Shown here piece after piece: positions 53,403 to 64,000 of a stretch of 64,000 bases of DNA; positions within the stretch are counted from its first letter, which is position 1; each line of letters begins with the position of its first letter. The notes under the pieces are model-generated. The model was given only the letters and a program-made list of their open reading frames with translations, did no database searches and was not told the DNA's origin. The DNA comes from Selaginella tamariscina (taxonomy: Eukaryota; Streptophyta; Lycopodiopsida; Selaginellales; Selaginellaceae), in the NCBI GenBank assembly GCA_003024785.1, contig PUQB01000013.1, positions 248,001-312,000 on the forward strand, written 5' to 3'. The translations under genes and the position numbers were made by a program.

Positions 53403-53600
53403 ATAAATCCCCCGAGTAGCGCCACGTCATAAAATCTTTAAGCATGTCCAGTCAGCGATAATTAAGGGTACAAAGATACATTTGCCCTTAGTAACCTATA
53501 ACTACCCTTAAATTAAACATGTCTTAGGGCTAAATGAAAGGCATAGATTGGATCGGAGCGTCAGGTTCGGGATAGGTTTGGGGAGCCACTTTCTCTTTCC
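53403..53600. promoter_or_regulatory. Shared intergenic promoter region of a PPR gene and U2AF65
   Basis: The minus-strand PPR gene and the plus-strand U2AF65 gene diverge from this short region. No TATA box is evident. The shared role is inferred from spacing. Confidence 0.4.
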
Positions 53601-54327
53601 TCTGCAGGGGCGCAATAAGGAGACGCGCCTGCGAAAATCCTCTCACGTATGTAGGCCCTCGCAAAGATTTCAATACAGGAGCATCGCAGGTGCATTTCTC
53701 AGCTTCAATCCGCAGCTATGATCCATATCGCCGGCTTGTGCGGCACCGGATAGGGTGAGTGAAATCGATACACTTCCGCATTTGTTGGATTAATAGATGC
53801 TGATCGATTAGACAGCATTTTTTGATTTCTTGCTAGATTTCGATTAGGTAGAGAAAATCTCCATTTTTCTGATCGACTAGGGATTCATGATTGTTTTTAG
53901 GGAAAATCTTGCTTCTGTGGCGCTGGATTCGTCCTAGAAGAGCTATTGGCATGTTTTCTTGCGAAATTTCGATTTTTATGAATGTTGATTCCAGGAGCAT
54001 CGGAGTCATAAGCTTGTAAGGCGCCGGATAGAGCTAGGGTTCTTACTGAATCCCGCGTTTCCGGAAAGATTCATTGCGCTTCTTTAGCGTAGCAGAGCTA
54101 GGGTTCTTCCTTGAGGTATGCATTTGCAAGTGAATTCATCCTCCTTGCATATGAACATCTGTATTTATTTATAGATATGGTGCATTTTCCAAGCTGAGGA
54201 GCCGGATTCATACGAAAGCAAGCTCTCTTCCTTGAGGTAAGCGGATTATGAATGTATATACACATGAAGAAGTCGAAAATGCTATAATATAAGATATTAA
54301 ATACATGCAGATTTGGTTATACTGAAA
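53601..54327 (+). other. Intron-containing 5' leader of U2AF65
   Basis: Likely non-coding exons end at a GTGAGT donor (53755) and at a GTAAGC donor (54237, after CCTTGAG), with an acceptor ATAG at about 54174 and CAG at 54308-54310. A block GGAGCATCG...GCTTGT...GCACCGGATAG (about 53680-53754) is partly repeated at 53996-54030, suggesting duplicated alternative leader exons. Confidence 0.5.
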
Positions 54328-57300
54328 ATGGCGGGGCATGAATATGAAGTGGGATGTGAAGATGGTGCAGATTCTCCTCCAACCAGACACGGGGATTACG
54401 GTGAGCCTGCACATTATGATGTGCATGGAGAAGAACGAGAGAATGGAGATCGCTATAAGGAGGTATGCAATTCTCTGCTTGGTATTAGTTTAGTTTAGTA
54501 TAAGCGTAACTCATGCATGCTTTGGAATTTATTTAATACATATACATAGTCTAGTTAGCACAACTATCAGGTTTATTAGTTAATTAACTTATTCAAATGT
54601 TGCATGATACATAAGTAAAATATATATGATATAGTGGGCAATATTGGGTATCTTTTCTTTCTTTTCATTGTTTATATCTTTTTCTTTTGCTCTACTTATT
54701 CATTTGTTTTTGTCTGTCTGTCTGTTGTTGTGTTCTGCGCGTAGATTCAGGGGATCCTAAACAGTCCTCCATGTAAGTACCCTCCAGGCAGGCGGATTAT
54801 GGGGAAATTATTCATCTTAGCATGATATGCATTGATCTTAATATGTGATTTTTGTTTGAGTTGTCATACATTAAACTTTGCAGCGCAAGTCACGTGAACC
54901 TGAGAAGAGCAGGGAAAAGGATGAACGCAAGCATCGTGATGAGAGGGATCGCAAAAGTGACCGAGAGAAGGATTATGAAAGAGACCGGGAAAGAGAAAGA
55001 GACCGTGACGATCGCCACAGAAGTCGAGATCGTGAAAGGTACCAGTTATATAGTGTATATCTGCGAGTTCATATATATAATTCTTATATACTTGGCTTTG
55101 CCCTTTTGTTTGCACCTTGCCAAGTTACGAAAGTGTTTTATGCTCTGTATAGTTTATAATGTAATATATAAGCATATATGAAGAAATTCCATGTCATGTA
55201 GATAATAATATATGTTTATACACATAAATTGACATATACTAAGAGCATTCAGTCACTCGGAAAGTCGAAAACTGAAAAAGTCGTCATTTCATCGGCATGC
55301 ATGAGCAAAATATACGTAGAGCACTTTTCGTACGTACGTACATACATACATACTTACATACATACATATATATATTTATATGGGTCATAATCCAAAAGAA
55401 AGATCTTGAAGGTTACATTTTCGTATACCTTATGCATAGTTATGAACTAATATGTATTCTTATATAGCAGGTACATGTTTTTTAACCGCTCCGTATATTA
55501 GTATGCCATAATATAGGAAGCTTCCTATATGACTTAGTTTTAGATTCACTCGAGTGGTATGAATTCGTATTATAATATGGTAGTGCGACACTCCCACGCA
55601 GACGGATTTATTTTTATCTGCGTGTGCGAGATAATTAGTATATGCAAACTGTACTTAGTGTTTTCTTTAGACTTTTATGGTATAATATGAATTTTATATG
55701 CTTCGTATATTTATATACATATGCATATATATGAACATATTGGCAATACATAACAATGCTTTACACATGCAATATTATAGATTTTCATACAGGTATGTAA
55801 CAATTTTTGCAATCTTAGCGATATAAATTGTAGGTGAATGAATGTTTCGGAAGGCCGGTTTATGTATATCCACTAACCATAGATATATGGGTCTTATTTC
55901 TTAATTACGGTATGTTGTATGTATCATATTGAAGTACCCTCGTTTCCAGCATATGAAGCGTACACGCGCACTACGTACAGTGTAGTGTACATATGTTTTC
56001 ATATTATTAATCACTGTGTTTTGTAGGCGGAATAGAGACCACGACCGTGACAGAGACAAAGAGCGTCGTCACAGGCACCGTTCGAGATCTCGTTCAAAGG
56101 GAAGATCTCGAGATCGTTCGAGGTCTCGCTCACGGTCCCGTTCTCGTGATCGTGACCGTCGAAGGTAATTTCATGTAATTTACACACACGTACGTGCATA
56201 CGTGCTATGCATATACATATAAACATGTATTAAATGGAAATAGGTTATTGATCATTCATGTAATTTTCAAAATCTAGATTGTTTAAGCCCATAACAAGTG
56301 ATGTTATTTCACTGTGTCGTGTCTGTCTCTATATATACATATATATAATATGCAGCCTAAATATTGATATTAATATTTGTTAATCATGCACTGAATATGT
56401 TTCTTGCAGTAAACGTACAAGTGGATTTGATATGGCCCCTCCAGGTGCTGCTATAGTTCCAGGAACTCCAGGTCTGCAAACAACTCTTCCCTTACCTTCT
56501 CTTTCTCTCTCTCCCTCCCTCTCTCTCTCTCTCTCTCTTAAAGTACAATGTTTACCTGTATCTTTGACGCTCTGCTCTGGTTGTGAAGTGTTGTCTTTGT
56601 GTCTGTAGGTCAGCTTCCGGGGCTTGGCCAAGCTGTTCCTGGAGTTTTCTCTATGTTTCCTTTCGCTGGTACACAGGTATGGATTTATTAATATGTATTT
56701 GAAATGATTTTCATATATAGTCATTGCTCGGCTCGCAAATGATGTGTATTTATCACAGTTTGCGGGACTTCCAGCGGTTCCGGCACAGGCTATGACACAG
56801 CAGGTAGGTTTTATATTACCTTATATATGAATATTCAGTGAATGAATTACTTTCAGGCTACAAGGCATGCGCGCCGTGTGTATGTTGGTGGACTGCCACC
56901 CTTGGCAAATGAGCAGGTTTGTTTGACATTACTCGATATATACATATATAATTTCACCACTTTCTCGTCTATGCACTTGTACGTGTATGTGTATGTGTAA
57001 CCTACATATGCATATAGTTTGTATGCATGTTACATCTATTATATATGTATTGGATTTGTTTATTCATTTCTGTTTGCATTCTGTTCTTAAGGCTTTCTTA
57101 TGATCGCAGACAATAGCCTCATATTTTAGCGGAGTGATGGCAGCTATTGGGGGGAATACAGCTGGTCCAGGTTAGACAAACAGCATACATATATATACAG
57201 AAATTGACACATGGCTTAACAATCAACTACTCGATAAACATATAGGTGATTAATAATACTTGCCGTAACGTAATTTGTACATGCAGGAGATGCTGTTGTG

Positions 57301-60241
57301 AATGTATACATCAATCAGGAAAAGAAGTTCGCCTTTGTGGAAATGCGAACTGTTGAAGAAGCTAGTAATGCGATGGCTCTTGATGGAATCATCTTTGAGG
57401 TATACATAATTACAATCAATATGCTCAACGAACTCTAAGATTGATAATAATGTTATTACAATCAAACAGTATTTATCTATATCAAAGATATTGTTGTATC
57501 GTTAATATTTTAAATCAATATACGTTAATTTAGGGTGTATCCGTTCGTGTGAGAAGGCCAAGTGATTATAATCCTTCAATGGCAGCTACTCTTGGTCCAA
57601 GTCAGCCGAGTCCACATTTAAACCTTGCAGCTGTTGGACTTACACCTGGGTATTTTATTATTGACTTAGATAATCATAATAATATAAACAAGAGAACATG
57701 CAAAGCAGAATACATGCACTAAATATAAACATGATTTAATACAAGTATCGTACTTTATGAATCCAGTTTATATTTGTTAACATACTAAACTACGTCAGTT
57801 ATTATGTAGAAGCTGCGTATTTTCAACATGACTTAATCTTGCTATCAGCTTTACAGCATAACTTACACATTTCATAAAGTACATAAAAGTCCATAGTACA
57901 ATTTGCACAGTGAATAAGTTAATGTAGTGAAATATCATAAAAACAACAAATAAATTTATTAGTAGTTTAGTTATATATTTGCTTATCATCTGTTTGTTAA
58001 GATACAGTGCTGCCGGAGGTGCTGATGGCCCTGACCGGATTTTTGTTGGAGGACTTCCATATTACTTAACGGAGGTTCAGATAAAAGAGCTACTGGAATC
58101 ATTTGGGTAAAACTTATATTATTATTAACATGTAATCAGAGTTATTTTAGTTCCAAATATATAATTAATGTGGATATAGTTATGTCTACGGTAATGATTA
58201 GTCTGGTTCGTGTTCTTACTTGGAACTTGTTTAGGCCTTTACGAGGTTTTGATCTTGTAAAAGACCGTGATACAGGCAACTCGAAAGGATATGGTTTCTG
58301 CGTGTATCAGGTGCGTCTTATTGTCTCGCGAGTATATAGTTATTTTATATTTAAGTAGATTTGTTGTCTCTCTTCACGCGGTCCCTATGTACATAGTTTG
58401 TCTAAAATTGTTATAAATATTTGTGCAGGATCCTGCAGTGACAGATGTGGCTTGTGCTGCATTGAATGGTCTGAAAATGGGTGACAAAACATTAACAGTT
58501 CGTCGTGCTACAGCTAGGTAACTGTCATAACGTTTAAGGACTTTTTTCTTTTTAAAACACGAAATGGTCCACTAATGTTGTTTAATTTTCTCTTAACCTG
58601 CTTTTAGTGTACACACTGGCCAACCTAAGCCTGACCAGGCTAATGTATTAGCTCAAGCTCAACAACAGATTGCACTTCAGGTACGTGTGTACAATGCACG
58701 TGTATATATTATATACTTTGGATGAGTGTATGTATGCTCAAGATTAGAGTTGAGGCCATACAATATGAATATGTGTACGTGTCGACATATTGTCTTGCTA
58801 TTATCTGCATAATGATATTGTTCTTCATTGTTCTTTGCGTATAGCTATGAGCCGAGTAACTACAATGGGGAAAAGCATGTATATGTGTACACATGCTTAC
58901 GTGCCATCCATGCACAATGCTTATGTTTGTTATCATATATACGTGTTTGTGTAGTAGGCATAAACAAGTGAGATTTTATCAATTAATACTTAATTTACTA
59001 AGTCGACTTTAAATTAATTTCATAAAATGGGTTATAAATTACGATTGTTTCGGTACAGAAGCTTGTTATGCAAGGTGCACCTTACTATCCCATGGCTATG
59101 CCTGGAGTTGACAATGGCACGAATGCAGTAACTGAGACACCTACAAAAGTCGTCTGCTTAAACAAGGTATATTTAACTTTGACATATGGACCTATATATG
59201 CTTAACCACATATATATGTATGATCTCTCTCTCTCTCTCTCTATCTATCTATATGTGTGTGTGTTGCTCATACTGTTATGGCTGTAGGTTGTTGCACCAG
59301 ACGAGCTCAAGGAAGATGATGAATACGAGGAAATTCTTGAGGATATGCGGGAAGAATGTGGAAAATTTGGTACGTGGGGATATGAATTTTGCTGGTTATC
59401 TATTTATTTATTTCTATTTTCCCTTTTTAATCTGTGCAGGTAATGTTGCAACTTTGGTCATACCCCGTCCAAAGCATGATGAAGAAGTTCCTGGCGTTGG
59501 AAAGGTATGGAATATGCACTCCCTATCTCTCCCTCTCTTCCTCATATATGTATGTTTATTGTATTGAGACTTTGACGTGCACACTTAACGTAACACATAC
59601 AGACCACATGATAGACATACATATCTACTATTATCTATACGTATTACTTACAGATAGTTAAATATGGTTTGAACACATACATACAGCACACAGGTTTGAA
59701 CACATACATACACCAGACAGTATGTACATGTACCCGAATACGGGCTCACCTATTTACATACGCTCTTGTACACAGATTTTTCATGTTTAGTATACGCTAG
59801 ACAGCAGATAAACAGATAAATACATATACATCGTAGGTACATATCTCCAAGTAAAAGAGATCTGTATTATCTGTGTACGGCAAGGCATGTTTGATACATT
59901 ATATGTACGTATATTACGTGGCTTGTATACTTATCCACCTGAAAATGACTATGCGTTTATCTATATATGGCTTATGCATCCATGTATCTATTGTGCATCC
60001 CTATATCCATATTTATCTACGCATCATATAAGTACTCACACCACATTGTATTGTATACGTACATGCATACACATACAGATGCCTATGTATACAGGTATTT
60101 GTGGAGTACAACAGCGCTGATGAAGCAACGAGGGCAAAAACCTCTTTAAACGGTAGGAAGTTCGGCGGGAACATTGTAGCGGCCGTCTATTTCCCGGAGG
60201 ACAAATTCCTACAAGGTGAATACAACTACGAAAGGGCTTAA
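54328..60241 (+). CDS. U2AF65: Splicing factor U2AF large subunit (U2AF65), 18 coding exons, intact
   Basis: Coding exons: 54328-54462, 54884-55038, 56027-56164, 56410-56471, 56609-56676, 56759-56803, 56857-56916, 57110-57170, 57287-57399, 57534-57649, 58002-58106, 58235-58310, 58429-58517, 58608-58680, 59059-59166, 59288-59369, 59440-59504, 60095-60241. All borders are GT/AG with consistent phase, giving 565 residues, close to the plant norm. An Arg/Ser/Glu/Asp-rich RS domain (about residues 46-145) is followed by a Pro/Gly/Ala linker, RRM1 (VYVGGLPP, about 206), RRM2 (RIFVGGLPYYLTE, about 330; GYGFCVYQ) and the C-terminal UHM (VVCLNKVV, acidic helix EDDEYEEILEDM, GRKFGGNIVAAVYFPEDKF). In the nucleus it binds the polypyrimidine tract, pairs with U2AF35 and recruits U2 snRNP through SF1/SF3b. 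Conserved UHM ends support full length. Confidence 0.96.
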
Positions 60242-60248
60242 TGAGGTA

Positions 60249-60299
<51 letters not shown>

Positions 60300-60764
60300 C
60301 TATATATATATTATATTTGTGTGTGTATGTATACACACACTCCATACATACCCAGATGCAATTAGCATAATATATCTATTATTTTCTTTTCATTTTGACA
60401 GAAGTTATTTTTACGTGAGCATGCGAGGGTAATATTTGCTTCATGTAATATTGCAGCAGGGAAGAGCGTCTTAAAAAGAGAGGTTGATTTTGTAGTAATC
60501 TGATTCTTTGGATTTCACATGCATCAAATTTTGTATTAAAATGAATATTCCTAGAATTTCATTCTGTATATACTCATCTTACATATGCATATATGTAAAG
60601 CACATTATATGTTTTATACACACTGTATATGTATGAAAGATGCTATATATATATATATATATATATATTACACACACACCTTGGGCATACACATGCACAT
60701 ACACACAATGTGTGTGACCAAATAAAGTCATGGATGTGTGTATAGATGTTCAAGTATAAAGGTG

Positions 60765-60799
<35 letters not shown>

Positions 60800-60853
60800 T
60801 GGATTTCTACGATGTGTTCCGAGATGTCAATTAGATTTATACTCATAAGAATG

Positions 60854-60892
<39 letters not shown>

Positions 60893-61827
60893 GTGAATAT
60901 ATATAAAACGTGCATGAATAAATATTAAGTCACAATCATAGTAGTGAGATCATTATTAATTTTAATTAATAATGAATTTAACTCTTGTACTATAATGATT
61001 CCTTGGCTTAATATCAATATAGTATATATACTTCCATCTACGTAAATACATACGCTTCTCCACGCGTTGTCTTTTGCGTTTGTTCTCGGATTTACGTACA
61101 CGTTTTTAAATATATTTTTAATTAACTTGTAACTTTAATTATTAATGGCTTATTACTTAGAATTATATATATATATATACACGTATAGACATACATAGTG
61201 TGTGTAATTCAGGTACCTACTTCACATGCTCGTCCTTCATTGAAAGTAAGATTTGTGTTTCTTCGTGTACACACACATGTAAACACTTTTATACACACAC
61301 ACACACACACACACATATAATGTAAACACATTTAAGACGTGTTAATTGTGATTAGTTTAGTCTCTTGGTTTTCGGCTCCTCAGCGTAAGTATATAACTAT
61401 ATATATATAGGTGTATGGATGGAGGTACGCACACACCTATACATATAGGGCCACGTACCTACTTCACACGCTCATAAAATAAAACGAAGAATTTGCCTTT
61501 GTTTTCTAACTCATGTGAGTAAGTGCGTATTGTGTTTTTGTTGGTTGTTGAATCACGCATTTGGTGCTTTGCATATATATGATTGATCCCCAGATTTGCG
61601 TGAAAATTAAATAACTCACACAAATATATATATATAGACACACACACGCACGCACGCACACACACACACACATAACATATATATAGTCTATATGTCAACC
61701 GTTTATATTCCTTTCGAGGTGTTCATCTCGTAACTTACAGAATTGTAACGGTGATTTCTTCATATATATATATATATATTCTAACTATATAATTTAAAGT
61801 TTAGATTTTAGATCATATACAAAGATC
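60242..61827. other. U2AF65 3' end and SWEET upstream region
   Basis: Begins with (CT)n/(TATC)n immediately after the U2AF65 stop, likely within its 3' UTR. Further (AT)n and (CA)n runs lie at 60645-60670, 60768-60795, 60857-60893 and 61290-61316. A short block (GTACCTACTTCACA-GCTC) is repeated near 61211 and 61456. No gene seen. Confidence 0.5.
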
Positions 61828-62049
61828 ATGGCTGTGAATATGCAAGTTCTTCTTGGGATCCTCGGGAACATCACTGCTATTGCTCTCTTCCTCTCCCCTG
61901 CGTAAGTTGTTGTGTGTGTGTGTGTGTGTGTGAGTGTGAGAGAGAGAGAGAGAGAGGTCACAACAGTTTCTATCAGATATACATCTATAACAGTGTTACA
62001 GGATTAATATGATTCCTACTGTATCGAATATATGTGTTATATATATAAG

Positions 62050-62098
<49 letters not shown>

Positions 62099-62931
62099 CG
62101 GAATATAATATAATCTGCAAATTACATATAATATTATAATATGTGTAGATTAAAACCTTTGATATGTATGTGTGTGTGTCTAAATATGTCAAAGCATATA
62201 ATTGTTGTACTATATAATATCTCAGCTCCAAAGTATAATTACTTATCACACCTTGTGTGTGAGAGAGAGACAGACAGACAGACGAGAGAGTATATATATT
62301 TACACACACGCCAACGTGGTATGCGTGTGTATGTGCATGTGTACATGCAAACTAGATTGTACACACACAGTTTATGAGATGAAAAAATTTCATATAATAT
62401 AATACAATATAGCATGCGATCAACTTTTATATATAATATATATTCTTAATCTTTATATATATAGGCCAACGTTTTGGAGGATAATTAAGAAGAGATCAAC
62501 GGAGGATTACTCAGGGCTTCCGTACGTATGTACGCTGTTCAACTGTATGCTGTGGGTATTCTACGGTATGCCATTTGTTAAGCAGCACGGTATGCTAATC
62601 ATCACAATTAACGCCGCTGGCTGTGTTATCGAATCTCTTTATCTGCTAATCTACCTCACTTTCGCCCCTAAGCACTCCAAGGTATATATATATATATATT
62701 AACTATGTGTGTGTGTGTGTGGTGTAGTTGTATTAAGTATTAATTGCTTGATTATGAACAGCTTAAGGTTTTGCGGATGCTGGCCATGGTTTTCGTTACA
62801 TTTACAATTGTTGCAGTTTTAACAATGACACTTGCACATTCTCACTCTGCTAGGACTACTATTGTCGGCTCTGTGTGCGTCATTGTTGCAGTCGCCATGT
62901 ATGTCTCCCCCTTAAGCGTAATGGTAAGTAC

Positions 62932-62970
<39 letters not shown>

Positions 62971-63255
62971 GACACACACACACACAGACACACACATGCA
63001 TACGTTTCATATACTTGTTACTTTGCGTGTTCAGTGTTAAGTCTATCACACCTCCAACGTATCCGACGCATTAAGATCAACACACACACACACACACACA
63101 CACCTTCAAGAACTAGATTTATTATTTTGGTGCAGAAACTGGTTATACAAACAAGAAGTGTGCAGTACATGCCATTCTTGCTCTCCTTCTTCGTGCTTAT
63201 TAACAGCTTAGTATGGACGCTCTATGCCGTTGTTACCAAGGATATTTTCGTAGGG
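61828..63255 (+). CDS. SWEET: SWEET sugar transporter, first four exons (3' end beyond the window)
   Basis: Exons 61828-61901, 62465-62681, 62762-62923 and 63136-63255 have GT/AG borders and consistent phase, giving 191 residues so far. SWEETs are seven-helix membrane uniporters (two MtN3/saliva triple-helix bundles plus a linker helix) that move sucrose or hexoses down their gradient. Visible features are helix 1 (LLGILGNITAIALFLSPAPTFW), the conserved KKRSTEDYSGLPYV segment, helices 2-3, a Lys-rich loop, helix 4, and the start of the second MtN3 unit (MYVSPLSVM, TRSVQYMPFLLSFF, LVWTLYAVVTKDIFV). The SPA-TFW and YSGLPY signatures are clear. The last helices and C-terminal tail are missing. 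The clade cannot be assigned with confidence. Confidence 0.93.
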
Positions 63256-63379
63256 GTAAGTATAAAAATATATATATAACATGTCTTTACGTATACGTAA
63301 CATGTGTACATGTATATCAACACATCTTCTCTACCATACATGTATTTGTCTTATCATAATGTGTGTGGTATAAATATCT

Positions 63380-63944
63380 ATATGAAAGAGAGAGAGTGAG
63401 TAACTATAAACTTTCTACATATACCAAATGGACTTCTATGTATGTGTGTGTGTGTATGTGTGTATACGTACATATATCTATCTATATGAAAGAGTGAGAA
63501 ACTATAAACTTCCAAATGGATAGAGAGATGAGAGGGAGAGGGAGAGGGAGAGAGAGATGAGAGAGAGTAACTATAAACTTTCTACATATACCAAATGGAC
63601 TGTGTGTTTGTGTGTGTGTGTGTGTGTATACGTACATGTATCTATCTATATGAAAGAGTGAGAAACTATAAACTTCCAAATGGAGAGAGAGATGAGAGGG
63701 AGAGGGAGAGGGAGAGAGATGAGAGAGAGTAACTATAAACTTTCTACAGATACCAAATGGACTGTGTTTGTGTCTATGTATGTGTGTATACACACATATA
63801 TCTAAGAGAGTGAACTATAAACTTCCAAATAGACAGTGAGAGAGAGAGAGAGAGAGATGAGAAGGAGAGGGAGAGGGAGAGGGAGAGAGAGAGAGAGAGA
63901 TGAGAGAGAGTAACTATAAACTTTCTACAGATACCAAATGGACT

Positions 63945-63960
<16 letters not shown>
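63380..63960 (+). repeat. ~170-bp minisatellite in SWEET intron 4, about 3.5 units
   Basis: Each unit has AACTATAAACTTTCTACA, ACCAAATGGACT, a (TG)n run, TACGTACAT-TATCTA, GAAAGAGTGAGAAACTATAA, CTTCCAAAT and a GAGAGGGAGAGGGAGAG purine block. Unit starts lie about 160-180 bases apart. Confidence 0.8.

Positions 63961-64000
<40 letters not shown>
63945..64000 (+). repeat. (TG)n(AG)n compound microsatellite at the window edge
   Basis: TG repeats pass directly into AG repeats and run off the window within SWEET intron 4. Confidence 0.95.

Noticed and set aside
63380..63960. Possible CRISPR-like array
   Set aside because: Units are ~170-bp minisatellites with no short constant repeat and unique spacers, in a plant intron.

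Overview
The window looks like nuclear DNA of a land plant. It has intron-rich genes with GT/AG junctions, a plastid isoprenoid enzyme (DXR), an SR-rich U2AF65, a SWEET sugar transporter, organelle-type PPR proteins and very AT-rich intergenic DNA full of (CT)n/(CA)n/(AT)n tracts. Two points suggest a seed-free plant (moss, lycophyte or fern): the chromodomain Ty3-type retrotransposons resemble the fungal/vertebrate Tf1/sushi-like group rather than seed-plant chromoviruses, and PPR genes are adjacent. That placement is inference and cannot be settled from the sequence alone.

Layout. 1-6960: three nested, broken Ty3-type LTR elements. Element 1 (+ strand; RT, RNase H, integrase, chromodomain, 3' LTR) sits in the RT region of element 2 (- strand; 5' LTR, gag, protease, start of RT). 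Element 2 in turn sits just before the RT of element 3 (- strand; gag/protease remnants). 7595-15871 (-): a 23-exon WD40-repeat gene. 16-23 kb: AT-rich repeats, including a 2.4-kb structure with ~385-bp inverted arms. 23256-24969 (-): an unrecognised multi-exon gene. 25316-26155: a long foldback repeat. 26.5-33.4 kb: dispersed and tandem repeats. 33571-36614 (-): an intact 13-exon DXR gene. 38.6-48.2 kb: decayed PIF/Harbinger-type transposon pieces, a broken LEA-like gene and a 1.6-kb insertion flanked by 9-bp repeats. 49510-51657 (+) and 51675-53402 (-): two convergent PPR genes whose stop codons lie 17 bp apart. 54328-60241 (+): an intact 18-coding-exon U2AF65 gene, divergent from the second PPR gene. 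61828 onward (+): the first four exons of a SWEET gene whose fourth intron holds a ~170-bp minisatellite.

The genes do not form a pathway. DXR serves the plastid MEP pathway, U2AF65 acts in nuclear 3' splice-site recognition, the PPR proteins probably act on organellar RNA, and SWEET moves sugars across a membrane. The most notable finding is that element 2 carries the full signature of a self-primed LTR retrotransposon: a 12-base match between the predicted 5' end of its RNA and the base run next to its 5' LTR, in place of a tRNA primer site. A second theme is isolated one-base losses at exon positions in otherwise well-preserved genes. These are either young gene decay or uncorrected assembly errors; DXR and U2AF65 are free of them.
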